Notes: a model not told the origin generated them from the letters alone. Counted from the stretch's first letter, positions 51,051 to 60,101 are shown. The stretch: 64,000 nt of DNA from Clostridiales bacterium (GCA_013619125.1 JABXKS010000043.1:62001-126000), one strand, 5' to 3'. Numbers and translations: made by a program.

Positions 51051-51068
51051 ATGGGTAATTTAATTTAG
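51051..51068 (+). CDS. Candidate leader peptide MGNLI
   Basis: Five-codon ORF ending in TAG, with AAGGAG 7 bases before its ATG, standing between the promoter region and a hairpin upstream of the MFS gene. No other coding role is possible for this ribosome site. Translation is inferred. Confidence 0.45.
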   Translation: MGNLI

Positions 51069-51097
51069 AATTCACCGAACAGCAGTTTTCAACGGTT

Positions 51098-51123
51098 GGT
51101 AGCAAGTGCGCTACCGCCCTTTT
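51098..51123 (+). terminator. Hairpin, possible weak terminator in the MFS leader
   Basis: GGTAGC-AAGTGC-GCTACC stem followed by GCCCTTTT. Short T run; may instead terminate the nitroreductase transcript. Confidence 0.45.
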
Positions 51124-51150
51124 GTGATAGACATAAGGAGGAATTTTAAA

Positions 51151-52314
51151 TTGAATAACAAGAGTAGAAACGTGTACGTGATGTACGCGATTATCTTTAT
51201 GCAAGGTTTTGTCTTTTATGGCCCCGTGGCGACGATTTATAGACAAGCGCGGGGTCTTTCGATGTCCGAAATATTTATTATTGAATCCATTGCCCTATTG
51301 TTGATATTAATTTTTGAGGTGCCATGGGGCTGGTTTGCCGATCGATTCGGCTATAAACGAACATTGATTATTGTAAACAGTCTCTATTTTATTTCAAAGA
51401 TCGTTTTTTATCAGGCGCAAGGGTTTGAGGGGTTTTTATTGGAGCGGGTGCTCTTAGCCATTGTGATTGCAGGATTGTCTGGGTGTGATGCAGCGTTAAT
51501 CTATGCGTCCATCAAAGCAGACCAAGCACAACATGTCTTTGGACGATACAGCGCGATGGGTACGTTGGGATTTTTGCTTGCTTGCTTTTTCTCATCGTGG
51601 ATTGTTAAGGTTTCCATCGAGGCTACGGCATTTTTCACGATCTTTCCCTATGGTGCGGCGATGATTCTTACACTCTTTTTATCAGAGGTAGAGTCGGAGA
51701 AACGGGAAAAGATGAAGTTGAAAGAAAGTGTGAGGCAGGCTTTTGCCGATCGCTCCATTATTTTTTTGGTGGTTTCGATGGCGCTTATGGTTGAGATTTT
51801 TCAAGCGGCAACGGTATTTTTGAATCAATTGCAGTATTTGAAGGCTGGCATTCCTGTACATTACTTTGGCTGGATCCTAGCCGGTGTTCAAACAGTTCGT
51901 TTATTTTCAGTCAAAGCGAAGTCTCTAACAAATCGCTGGGGAGATGCTGCTACGATTTTATTTTTCGGTATGATTGTTTTGGTGAGTAGTTTGGTGCTGA
52001 TTGTTACCAGTCTAGCCTCATTGAGTGTATTAGCAATTTTATTGATCTCTGTTAGTCTTGCAATGATGGGACCCGTGGAGATGGATTTGAAAAATAAGGC
52101 GATTCATTCTTCAAATCGTGCAACCATATTGTCGATCTATTCGATGGTCGCAAGTTTAATTGGGGTGGGTGGAAATCTGATTATAGGTAAAGCGGCAGAT
52201 CACTCAGTTGAGAGTGGATTTGTTGTTTGTGCTTTGATGGGAGCTGCTGCGGTTTTGTTGATGTTTCGTTATAAGAGTATGCAGAAGAACATGGAGAAGC
52301 CTCTACGAGAGTAG
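51151..52314 (+). CDS. MFS drug-efflux-type transporter
   Basis: Major facilitator of 387 residues with about 12 helices. The motif A-like loop is PWGWFADRFGYKRTLI (about residues 58-73). The best start is TTG at 51151 with AAGGAGG 9 bases upstream; ATG 51106 lies in the leader hairpin and lacks a ribosome site. The leader with a small ORF and hairpin hints at inducible resistance, but substrates are unknown. A terminator overlaps the stop codon. Confidence 0.8.
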   Translation: MNNKSRNVYVMYAIIFMQGFVFYGPVATIYRQARGLSMSEIFIIESIALLLILIFEVPWGWFADRFGYKRTLIIVNSLYFISKIVFYQAQGFEGFLLERVLLAIVIAGLSGCDAALIYASIKADQAQHVFGRYSAMGTLGFLLACFFSSWIVKVSIEATAFFTIFPYGAAMILTLFLSEVESEKREKMKLKESVRQAFADRSIIFLVVSMALMVEIFQAATVFLNQLQYLKAGIPVHYFGWILAGVQTVRLFSVKAKSLTNRWGDAATILFFGMIVLVSSLVLIVTSLASLSVLAILLISVSLAMMGPVEMDLKNKAIHSSNRATILSIYSMVASLIGVGGNLIIGKAADHSVESGFVVCALMGAAAVLLMFRYKSMQKNMEKPLRE

Positions 52315-52322
52315 AGGTTTTC
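52300..52322 (+). terminator. Terminator of the MFS gene
   Basis: CCTCTAC-GAGA-GTAGAGG stem followed by TTTTCTTCT, overlapping the stop codon. Confidence 0.8.
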
Positions 52323-52335
52323 TTCTAAAAAAGAG

Positions 52336-52364
52336 TTGACAGAGTCTTTAAATCGGGTTATTAT
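52336..52364 (+). promoter_or_regulatory. Sigma-A promoter of the marR gene
   Basis: TTGACA, 17-base spacer, TATTAT. Confidence 0.8.
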
Positions 52365-52365
52365 T

Positions 52366-52386
52366 TAGTTAGGCTTTACCAAACTA
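52366..52386 (+). promoter_or_regulatory. Candidate MarR operator 1
   Basis: TAGTTAGG-CTTTA-CCAAACTA inverted repeat (one mismatch) just after the -10 element, over the predicted transcription start. The TAGTTAGG half-site recurs downstream of marR. Confidence 0.65.
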
Positions 52387-52402
52387 TCGAGGAGATGTTG
52401 AT

Positions 52403-52819
52403 ATGAAAACAGATGAGCGCTTAGCAAAAGGGATCGCGGGATTATTGTTATTAAAAGGAACCTGCTATGTGCACGTTTTGGAAGATTTGAAACTGATGGA
52501 GTTAAGTATTCGCCAGCTTGGATATCTAAAATCGCTGAATCGCCCGGAAGGCGTTACCATGAGCGAGTTGGCAGAGAAGTTGGATCTGTCCAAACCTTCG
52601 GTCACACAGATGGTTCGTAAATTCATTCAAATTGGATATGCGGAGAAAGAAGCGTGCCCGCATGATGGTCGCAAGTTTTACATTCATTTGACGATAAAGG
52701 GAAAGAGCTTGGCGGAAATGGATTCTTTGGTGGTCGACGAGATGGTACAAAAGGTAGAAGATCGTTTGTCAAAAGAGGATGTAGAAACCTTGATCGCAAT
52801 TTTGGAAAAAATCGGGTAG
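52403..52819 (+). CDS. MarR-family transcriptional regulator
   Basis: Winged-helix regulator of 138 residues: LGYLKSLNRPEGVTMSELAEKLDLSKPSVTQMVRKFIQIG (in parts, about 38-76) is the MarR helix-turn-helix and DGRKFYIHLTIKGKSL the wing. The promoter carries an inverted repeat and the same motif occurs before the next gene, so this regulator probably controls both. GAGGAG precedes the ATG. Confidence 0.9.
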   Translation: MKTDERLAKGIAGLLLLKGTCYVHVLEDLKLMELSIRQLGYLKSLNRPEGVTMSELAEKLDLSKPSVTQMVRKFIQIGYAEKEACPHDGRKFYIHLTIKGKSLAEMDSLVVDEMVQKVEDRLSKEDVETLIAILEKIG

Positions 52820-52838
52820 TCGGTTTTTTTTGATCAAA

Positions 52839-52862
52839 TAGTTAGGTTAATGATAACTAACC
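52839..52862 (+). promoter_or_regulatory. Candidate MarR operator 2
   Basis: TAGTTAGG at 52839-52846 with CTAACC at 52857-52862, an imperfect inverted repeat of the same half-site as operator 1. Confidence 0.5.
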
Positions 52863-52880
52863 AATATTTTTTTAGCCATC

Positions 52881-52902
52881 TAATTAGGAAAAGACAAACT
52901 AA
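52881..52902 (+). promoter_or_regulatory. Candidate MarR operator 3
   Basis: TAATTAGG-N6-CAAACTAA, similar in both half-sites to operator 1, just before the ribosome site of the next gene. Confidence 0.4.
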
Positions 52903-52919
52903 GTATTGGAGGACAGATG

Positions 52920-53543
52920 ATGGAGCAAAAAAGCGTGAATCAGTTTTTTGCAAACCTTCGCACGATTCATAAAGAGCGTGAGCAATATAATTTGGAATGG
53001 GCGTTTCGGAATGCCCAAGAGGAAATGGACACATATCGCGCAAAGATACTAAAAGGGAAGTTGGAGAGCCGTTGCGTATCATGTAACCATAGAGCGGAGG
53101 CTATGGCAAAATTTAAAGATCTTGTCGCGAATAGTCAATCGATGGGTAAGAGATCGAAGTGGATTCAGCGGTTCTTCCAAAATATCTTTGGATTTTTGAC
53201 TTTTGCAGAGGTCGCCGTTTCATTTTTCCTAGTATTCACTCTCACGCAAGTAAGCCACATGGGAAACACGATGATTCATTCAGAAGGATTCAGTATCCTG
53301 TTTGCCATGACGTTTGCATTTTTTAAAGTTGTTTTGGAACGATACTGGGTGGAACCTCGCATGAACGATTGGGGATGGAAGCTTTACATAGATTCTGTTG
53401 ATCGCTTGGATCAAATGACAACGGAATTAATGGATTTTGCTGGAAATGAAGAAGAGTGGGTACAAGTGAATCAAATTCCTCAGGGGATCATGGGAGGCAT
53501 GAAATATGCCTTGATTCGACAGAAAAATACAATGGAAACGTAA
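52920..53543 (+). CDS. Unidentified membrane protein in the marR unit
   Basis: Protein of 207 residues that I do not recognise. Residues 1-85 are soluble and helical and contain a Cys pair (CVSC, about 52-55). Two hydrophobic helices follow (FGFLTFAEVAVSFFLVFTLT, about 90-110, and FSILFAMTFAFFKVVLE, about 124-140), then a soluble C-terminus. It is preceded by two copies of the putative MarR half-site, so it is probably the target of that regulator. ATG 52920 gives the better spacing from GGAGG; ATG 52917 is three bases earlier. Confidence 0.55.
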   Translation: MEQKSVNQFFANLRTIHKEREQYNLEWAFRNAQEEMDTYRAKILKGKLESRCVSCNHRAEAMAKFKDLVANSQSMGKRSKWIQRFFQNIFGFLTFAEVAVSFFLVFTLTQVSHMGNTMIHSEGFSILFAMTFAFFKVVLERYWVEPRMNDWGWKLYIDSVDRLDQMTTELMDFAGNEEEWVQVNQIPQGIMGGMKYALIRQKNTMET

Positions 53544-53598
53544 GAAATTGTGATGGCTAACAGCCAAAACGGAAGAAGAAAGGACAGAGGTGGATAGC

Positions 53599-56001
53599 AT
53601 GAATGAAAATAAGAAAAAGCAATTAACGATTATTCCGCTTGATGGTGTGGTTTTATATCCAGGAAGAGCATTGAAATTAAAAGTGAAAGAAAAAATGATG
53701 GATCGGATGAAGGAACAGTTGGAATCAAATCAGAATCAGGCGATTGCCCTAACGGCAAAACCGCATGAGGAGGATCAGGATCCTCGACAAAAAGCATTTT
53801 ATAAATATGGCAACTTGGTTCATGTTCAATCGATGGAAAAGAAAAAAGATGGCTACCAGGTGGAAATCATTGTGGTTGAACGGGTGGAGGTCACCAATTG
53901 GTGGAAGTCTGATCATGGTTTTATGGCAGAGTTTGAGCATAGACCTGACATCATTGACATCGATGAAAAAAATAGAAAAGAAATGCTTGGCTATGTGAAG
54001 AAGCTTGTGGCAGATTTTGGAGAAAAAATACAGGGTTCTTCATCATTTATTTCCTATATTCAAGAAATGGAAAATCTCGACGAAATCATGGCAATTTTAG
54101 TGCCCTATATGGAATTAACGATTCCACAACAACAAACCATGCTGGAAATGAGATCACTTCGAAAGCGGAGCCTGCATTTTTTGGATCTATTGATTGAGCA
54201 TAAGGAAAATGTTGAATTTCGCATGGAATTGAATTCGAAATTTAGCGATGAAATGAACAAGGCCTATCGAGAACGGATGCTTCGGGAGCAACTTCGTACT
54301 ATTAAAGAAGAACTTGGCGAGCTTGATGGTGATAGTGAAGCGAGCGACTCGGAATATATTGGAAAGATTGATGAAGCGGAGATGCCAGAAGAAGCAGAGA
54401 AGGTGGCAAAAGAGGAAGCGAAAAAGCTGGCGAGAATGAACGAACAAAGTGCGGAGTACAATGTGGTTCGCAATTATTTGGATCTGTTGACTGCTATCCC
54501 ATGGAAAAAGAGAAAGCCTGCCGCCATTGAATTGGATGCGGCGCGTGCGAAGCTTAATGAGCGTCACTATGGGTTGGAGGATGTGAAAGAACGCATTATT
54601 CAGCACTTAACCGTGATGAAACTGAAGAAAGACAAACAGGGTTCAATTCTTCTTTTGGTCGGCCCTCCCGGAACGGGAAAAACTAGCTTGGGCAAGAGTA
54701 TTGCGGAAGCTTTGCAACGAAAGTACGTACGCGTGAGCCTTGGCGGCGTGCGGGATGAAGCAGAAATTCGCGGTCATCGACGCACTTATATCGGAGCGAT
54801 GCCGGGACGAATCATTCAAGGTATGAAGCGGGCAGGCACCAATAATCCAGTATTTATCTTGGATGAGGTAGATAAGATGATGGCTTCCAATAACGGAGAT
54901 CCGGTTAGTGCATTACTGGAGGTTTTGGATCCAGAGCAAAACAACACTTTTCATGACCATTACTTGGATGTGGCTTATGATTTGTCGGATGTATTCTTTG
55001 TGGCAACAGCCAATTCGCTACAAAATATTCCAGGTCCTTTGCGGGATCGAATGGAAATTATTCAGGTGGGCAGTTATACATCGCGCGAGAAGTTTCATAT
55101 CGCCAAGAACCACTTGGTGCCAGAGGTATTGCAAGAACATGGACTAAATGAGAGCCAATGGATGATCGATGATGAGGCGATTCGCGTCGTGATTGATAAG
55201 TACACACGAGAAGCCGGTGTGCGTTCATTAAAACGTCAATTGATGAAGATTGTAAGAAGTACGGCGGAACAGATTTTATTGAAAAAAGAGCTGCCGATCC
55301 ATATTCATGAGAATCAGCTATTTGATTTGTTGGGGCATGAGATTGCTCGATACGACAAGGTGGGAGCGAGTAATCCACCGGGGGTTGTAACAGGATTGGC
55401 TTGGACACCAGTAGGGGGCGACATTCTCTTTATTGAAGCAGCGTTTATGCCTGGGAAAGGGAATCTTCTTTTGACCGGACAATTGGGTGATGTGATGAAG
55501 GAATCCGCTCGAATTTCCTTAAGTTTGATTCGATCTCGATTGGGGGATCAATCAAGTCTTGTAGATTTTGCGATCAATGATTTGCACATTCATGTTCCAG
55601 CGGGAGCAACGCCAAAAGACGGACCTTCGGCCGGTGTAACCCTTTTTGCAACCATTGCCTCCCTTGTTACGGGACGTCCGGTTGATTCCAAACTAGCCAT
55701 GACAGGCGAAGTGTCCTTAAGTGGCAGAGTCTTGCCAGTGGGCGGAATCAAAGAGAAAGTGATTGCGGCGCATCGGTCTGGGATCAGAAGAATTCTATTG
55801 CCCGCAGATAATGAAGTTGATTTAAAAGATGTACCAGACGAAGTGAAAAATGATTTGACCTTCTCATTGCTTGAAAGGGTTGAGGATGTTCTCCGAGAAG
55901 CCTTGGGGATTACCTTAGAGGAATCGGCGACGATGTCTTTACAGAATCCATCCATAAATACCCATAGCAAGCAATTGATTTGGAAATACCCCGTAGAGTA
56001 A
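53599..56001 (+). CDS. lon: ATP-dependent Lon protease
   Basis: Lon (endopeptidase La) of about 800 residues, full length. An N-terminal substrate-binding domain (LTIIPLDGVVLYPG) and a coiled-coil region are followed by the AAA+ domain with Walker A GPPGTGKTS (about 355-363) and FILDEVDKM. The C-terminal protease domain has the catalytic dyad Ser677 (PKDGPSAG) and Lys720 (GGIKEKVIAAHRSG). It degrades damaged and regulatory proteins. ATG 53599 follows GAGG by 8 bases; an in-frame GTG at 53590 is less likely. No HrcA or CtsR site was recognised upstream. Confidence 0.95.
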   Translation: MNENKKKQLTIIPLDGVVLYPGRALKLKVKEKMMDRMKEQLESNQNQAIALTAKPHEEDQDPRQKAFYKYGNLVHVQSMEKKKDGYQVEIIVVERVEVTNWWKSDHGFMAEFEHRPDIIDIDEKNRKEMLGYVKKLVADFGEKIQGSSSFISYIQEMENLDEIMAILVPYMELTIPQQQTMLEMRSLRKRSLHFLDLLIEHKENVEFRMELNSKFSDEMNKAYRERMLREQLRTIKEELGELDGDSEASDSEYIGKIDEAEMPEEAEKVAKEEAKKLARMNEQSAEYNVVRNYLDLLTAIPWKKRKPAAIELDAARAKLNERHYGLEDVKERIIQHLTVMKLKKDKQGSILLLVGPPGTGKTSLGKSIAEALQRKYVRVSLGGVRDEAEIRGHRRTYIGAMPGRIIQGMKRAGTNNPVFILDEVDKMMASNNGDPVSALLEVLDPEQNNTFHDHYLDVAYDLSDVFFVATANSLQNIPGPLRDRMEIIQVGSYTSREKFHIAKNHLVPEVLQEHGLNESQWMIDDEAIRVVIDKYTREAGVRSLKRQLMKIVRSTAEQILLKKELPIHIHENQLFDLLGHEIARYDKVGASNPPGVVTGLAWTPVGGDILFIEAAFMPGKGNLLLTGQLGDVMKESARISLSLIRSRLGDQSSLVDFAINDLHIHVPAGATPKDGPSAGVTLFATIASLVTGRPVDSKLAMTGEVSLSGRVLPVGGIKEKVIAAHRSGIRRILLPADNEVDLKDVPDEVKNDLTFSLLERVEDVLREALGITLEESATMSLQNPSINTHSKQLIWKYPVE

Positions 56002-56016
56002 TCTGCGGGTTTTTTC
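55989..56016 (+). terminator. Terminator of lon
   Basis: CCCCGTAGA and TCTGCGGG pair with one bulge around a 4-base loop, then a T run. Overlaps the stop codon. Confidence 0.75.
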
Positions 56017-56202
56017 TTGTCCTGATTTTTTTATTGAATAACATAAAATTGGAAGGAAAATATTGGGAGGGTGAATTTGGATTTGATGATGGAGCAAATG
56101 AGTAATCGGCTGAGGAATTTCGGAAGTTATTGTGGAAAAATGCAGAAATGATGAAAATGGTCAAAAAGGTAATTTTAGAAAACATGAATATCCTATAGAA
56201 AA

Positions 56203-56230
56203 ACAAGGTCTCGCATACGAGGCCTTGTTT
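56203..56230. terminator. Hairpin upstream of the PRD regulator
   Basis: ACAAGGTCTCG-CATA-CGAGGCCTTGT, 11 bp with one G-T pair, A run before and T-rich after. The 200 bases between lon and this hairpin hold no gene I can support. Confidence 0.65.
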
Positions 56231-56317
56231 GTGGATGCTTGCCACATTTAAATGCAAGGAATAAACCTAGATGGAAAACTCTTTAGTCGATATAATAAGA
56301 ATAAAAAGGAGTCTTGG

Positions 56318-58516
56318 ATGAAAGAGCGTCAGATTGAACTACTTATGAAATTGATTTACTCAACCCAACCAATTACATATCAAGAATTGGCAAATCACTT
56401 TCATGTAAGTCGCCGAACTGTTCGTTATGACATCGAAACTATTGACGTATTTCTTTCTGCGAATGACTTTAAGAGGATTGAAAAAAGGCCGCATAAAGGC
56501 GTGTTTTTAGATCAGAAAGTGGACCGCCTTGAATTGATAAGCAAAATTGAGAGTGAGAAGATTTCGCATGAGTATGTGTGTTCTGCATATGAACGGAAAA
56601 AACGAATTGCTTTAGAGTTATTAATGGGAAATGGGTTTATTCGGATCAGTGAGCTAGAACAAATGGTTGACGTTAGTAGAAGTACGGTGAAAACTGATTT
56701 GAAACTAATAAAAAATTGGCTGGCTCAAGCTGATGTGAATGTTGAGTCGATAGCAAATCATGGAATTCGTATTACTGGAGAAGAGAATAAAATTCGTTTC
56801 GCGATCATTCAATTGCTTTACAATTATTTTATCGAAGAGGATATATATGGTAGTTCATCTAAAGTTGTTTTACGGAAAGAGGAACTTCTGAAGGATGAGT
56901 TCTTTAAGCAAATAAGTTCTAAACGCGAATTAGACTTTATTGAGCAAAATTTACGTACTGCAGAAGATGCTTTGGATATTGTTTTCACAGATACTGCATT
57001 TGTTATGATTATCATTTATGTGGTTATTGCCATATATCGGATGAAGAGGATGAAATATATAACATATCCTGCAAACGGACTTAGACGAATTACACGAACA
57101 ACTGAATTTACAGTTGCATTAAATGTGGTCAATCGGTTGGATAAATTTTTTGGGATTGGAATAACCAATGATGAAGTAGCAGCTTTAACGGATTATATTT
57201 TGCAAGCGAATTATTCAACGAATAATGTAGTATTGGATAAAAACTATGTAGAATTGCAAATGATGGTTCAGATGATGATTAATAGAATAGCAATTGAAAC
57301 TGATTCAAGGATTGAAGAGGACCAGCTGCTTTTTGATGGGTTGATCAAGCATTTGAAACCTGCTATTTACCGACTTGAAAACGATATGCAGTATTTAAAT
57401 CCATTGAAAGATGAGATAAAAGAGCGATACCAGCAATTATTTTATCAAGTAAAAGAAGCACTCAATCATGTTGAGGAGTATGTGAAGAAGATTTGCTGTG
57501 ATGATGAGATTGCATATTTCACATTGCACTTCGCTGCGGCGCTAGAACGCTTATCTAATCAGAACAGCGAGCCGAAAAAAATTCTACTGGTATGCGGTAC
57601 CGGTAATGGTTCAGTTCATTTGCTCAGTTCTCGGTTGCAATCAGAGTTTTCAATAGAACTTATTGGAAGTGTTGCTTACCATCAGATTGAAAAAGCAGTT
57701 AGAGAGAATGTGGTTGATCTAATTGTTTCAACAGTTCCACTTGATCAGAGGATAATGGGAGTCGATACGGTAACGGTAAGCCCATTATTGAATATTAATG
57801 ATTTGAAAAAATTGCAAAAGCATCTACCAAAAAATGGAACGCCCATACAAGTAACTCATCAGGATGAATCTTTAGATATGATACTCCGTAAGGAAGTTTT
57901 TTTAGAAGAAATGCTCATGTTGATCAAACGGGACACACATGTTCTCGATGAAGAAAGTTTAAAGGTTTCTATCGAAAAATTGATGAAGCGATGGACAACA
58001 GAGCCTGAGCAAAAAACAAAAAGCATCGGGTTAATGGATATTTTGAATGATCGGTTAGTGGAAATTGATGTAGAAGTAGATAATTGGAAAGAGGCAGTAC
58101 AAATTGCTGGGAATAAATTACTTGATGAAGGATGTATTGAGCAACGGTATATTGATCATATGATTGAAGCCGTTGAAGAAATCGGACCATATATTGTGAT
58201 ATATGAGGGAATTGCGATGCCTCATGCTCGCATTCAAGATGGTGTGAATAAATTGGGAATTAGTTTTGTACGATTGAAAAATCCTGTGTGTTTTGGAAAT
58301 CCTGATAATGATCCTGTGGATTTGATATTTGCTTTATGTACGATTGATAAGTCATCTCATATTCAAGCGGTTACGGAATTAGGAGCATTATGTACAGATG
58401 AAACGGTGCTAAAACAACTTCGTGCGGAAGATAATGTCGAGAAGATATTAGAAATCATTCGCAATAAAGTGGGACCGCACGTTAGAGATTGCCACATTGA
58501 ATTTGAAGAGATTTAA
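56318..58516 (+). CDS. PRD-containing PTS regulator (BglG/MtlR-type)
   Basis: Transcriptional activator of 732 residues. In order: two N-terminal DNA-binding domains (helix-turn-helix about 6-45 and about 95-130), PRD1 (about 205-305), PRD2 (about 315-415), an EIIB-like domain with Cys426 (LLVCGTGNGS) and a C-terminal EIIA domain with His636 (GIAMPHARIQ). PRD2 keeps both phosphorylatable histidines (His345, His404), but the equivalent positions in PRD1 are Tyr234 and Tyr293. MtlR/LicR-type regulators are activated or inhibited by PTS phosphorylation. It precedes a galactitol-type PTS operon that it should control. ATG 56318 has AAGGAG 6 bases upstream. Confidence 0.9.
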   Translation: MKERQIELLMKLIYSTQPITYQELANHFHVSRRTVRYDIETIDVFLSANDFKRIEKRPHKGVFLDQKVDRLELISKIESEKISHEYVCSAYERKKRIALELLMGNGFIRISELEQMVDVSRSTVKTDLKLIKNWLAQADVNVESIANHGIRITGEENKIRFAIIQLLYNYFIEEDIYGSSSKVVLRKEELLKDEFFKQISSKRELDFIEQNLRTAEDALDIVFTDTAFVMIIIYVVIAIYRMKRMKYITYPANGLRRITRTTEFTVALNVVNRLDKFFGIGITNDEVAALTDYILQANYSTNNVVLDKNYVELQMMVQMMINRIAIETDSRIEEDQLLFDGLIKHLKPAIYRLENDMQYLNPLKDEIKERYQQLFYQVKEALNHVEEYVKKICCDDEIAYFTLHFAAALERLSNQNSEPKKILLVCGTGNGSVHLLSSRLQSEFSIELIGSVAYHQIEKAVRENVVDLIVSTVPLDQRIMGVDTVTVSPLLNINDLKKLQKHLPKNGTPIQVTHQDESLDMILRKEVFLEEMLMLIKRDTHVLDEESLKVSIEKLMKRWTTEPEQKTKSIGLMDILNDRLVEIDVEVDNWKEAVQIAGNKLLDEGCIEQRYIDHMIEAVEEIGPYIVIYEGIAMPHARIQDGVNKLGISFVRLKNPVCFGNPDNDPVDLIFALCTIDKSSHIQAVTELGALCTDETVLKQLRAEDNVEKILEIIRNKVGPHVRDCHIEFEEI

Positions 58517-58633
58517 TCTTTTTTAAAATTCATGTGGCATTTAAACTATGAGTGAGTCATTCGGCGCTGAATAATTCTGAATCGTTAAAGAAGATTTTTA
58601 AGAGTACTTGTAGACGAAGGGAGATGTGAGATT

Positions 58634-60082
58634 ATGCTTCAATCTGTTTTGAATGTTTTTTCTTGGTTATTATCGCAAGGGGCACCAATAATTGTTCCGG
58701 TTTCAGTAATTATTCTTGGTCTGGTTTTTCAGGCACCTAAAGAGAAAGTATTTGCTGGTGCCCTCCGAATGGGGGTTGGATTTACAGCTTTATTTGCTTT
58801 AGTAGGGGTCATTTTTTCTGCATTAGGACCAGCGGCTAATCAAATGGCTACTCGATTTGGGCTAGTATTTACAGTTACTGACCTTGGATGGCCTACGCAA
58901 TCAGGCATTGTATTTGCAATTCCATGGGCAATGGCAGCAATCGCACTTTTTATTGTATTAAATGCGATCTTAGTTGCGTTAGGTGTTGTGAAAACGTTGA
59001 ATGTTGATTTCAACAATCATTGGATTTTTGTGTTTTACATGGGCGCGACATACTACATGACGGGTAGCTGGCTATTAACAATAATAGTAGGTCTTATTTT
59101 CTGGTTCGTATCTCTGAAGATGGCGGATTGGATATACCCAATGATTGATGCGTATTATGATATGCCGATGGAAGGAATTACAATTACACATGCTTATTCA
59201 ATCTTGTGGGCGCCGATCGGTTTTTTGCTTGATAAATTTTGGGATATGATTCCTGGAATTCGAGATGTTCAATGGGATCCTGAGTCAATAAAAGAAAAAT
59301 GGGGATTCTTTGGAGAGCCAGTGTTCATTGGTTGGATTATCGGATTATTCGTTGGGATTGTAGCGTACTTTGAATGGATTCCAACTGGGGCTCAAGTGAG
59401 TGCGGCATTAGGTTTAGCATTTACAGTTTCTTTCTTTATGTTGCTATTGCCGAGAGCAGCGGAGCTAATTGTTGCTGGGATGGCGCCATTATCAGATGCT
59501 GTTCGGGTTTTTGTAACAAAGAAGATGCCGGGTCGAGATTTCCACCTTGGATTGGATGCTGCGATATTGGTTGGCGCACCAGAGCATGTTGCGATTGGGG
59601 TATTAACAACACCGATTGCATTTTTGATCGCTTTCTTGCTACCAGGGAACAATATGCTACCAATGGGTGATGTTGCAGGGCTATTTATTTTCATCTGTGT
59701 TTTTATTACAAATACAAACCGAGGAAATATTTTTAGAGGTTTGTTGAATAGTGCTTTGATATTAATTCCAGTTTCGTTCTGGATTGGATCGACGATGTCA
59801 GTTGCGAATATGGCAATTGTTGAAGGCACGGGATTCGTTCTTCCAGAAGGTGCTGGAATGATTTCATCACTATGTGTTGGGACGACACCTGTTGGGTTTG
59901 CATTATATCAGGTAAGTTCATTTATTGCGGGCATTGGAAGCTCCAAGGACCTTTTGATTGGTGTTGCGATACTCGGAGTTTTTGCAGCTGTATGGTATTT
60001 GATGCGGAATCGACCAGTTGAATATGCACGTGAATTACGAGGCGAGGAACAGACTGGAATGGAAGATTCAGAAGTAAGTTGA
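58634..60082 (+). CDS. PTS EIIC, galactitol (GatC) family
   Basis: Sugar-translocating membrane subunit of 482 residues with about 10-12 hydrophobic segments. Segments such as VIILGLVFQAPKEKVFAGALRMGVGFTALF and MPMEGITITHAYSILWAPIG (given in parts) match the EIIC-GAT family, whose members move galactitol, arabitol or related polyols. It is followed by separate IIB and IIA genes. The substrate is unknown: no galactitol-phosphate dehydrogenase or tagatose enzymes are adjacent. AAGGGAGATG precedes the ATG. Confidence 0.9.
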   Translation: MLQSVLNVFSWLLSQGAPIIVPVSVIILGLVFQAPKEKVFAGALRMGVGFTALFALVGVIFSALGPAANQMATRFGLVFTVTDLGWPTQSGIVFAIPWAMAAIALFIVLNAILVALGVVKTLNVDFNNHWIFVFYMGATYYMTGSWLLTIIVGLIFWFVSLKMADWIYPMIDAYYDMPMEGITITHAYSILWAPIGFLLDKFWDMIPGIRDVQWDPESIKEKWGFFGEPVFIGWIIGLFVGIVAYFEWIPTGAQVSAALGLAFTVSFFMLLLPRAAELIVAGMAPLSDAVRVFVTKKMPGRDFHLGLDAAILVGAPEHVAIGVLTTPIAFLIAFLLPGNNMLPMGDVAGLFIFICVFITNTNRGNIFRGLLNSALILIPVSFWIGSTMSVANMAIVEGTGFVLPEGAGMISSLCVGTTPVGFALYQVSSFIAGIGSSKDLLIGVAILGVFAAVWYLMRNRPVEYARELRGEEQTGMEDSEVS

Positions 60083-60101
60083 TTGAAAAGGAGTTATGAA
60101 T

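Larger units (their letters stand above)
50994..51150 (+). promoter_or_regulatory. Possible attenuator leader of the MFS gene
   Basis: Contains TTGACA at 50994 (17 bases before a poor -10, TAAGCT), a 5-codon ORF with a strong ribosome site (51051-51068), a hairpin ending in CCCTTTT (51098-51123) and the AAGGAGG of the MFS gene. The arrangement parallels the ABC-F leader in this window but the hairpin is weaker, so attenuation is only a candidate. Confidence 0.45.

Noticed and set aside
51098-51123. Resemblance of GCGCTACCGCCCTTTT to a T-box antiterminator core
   Set aside because: The T-box bulge sequence is TGGNACCGCG and needs a long leader with a specifier loop. Only about 100 bases are available and a small ORF occupies them; the downstream gene is a drug-type MFS pump.
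56070-56160. Small ORF (about 21-26 codons) between lon and the PRD regulator
   Set aside because: Weak initiation site, no recognisable protein features and nearby terminators; likely non-coding.
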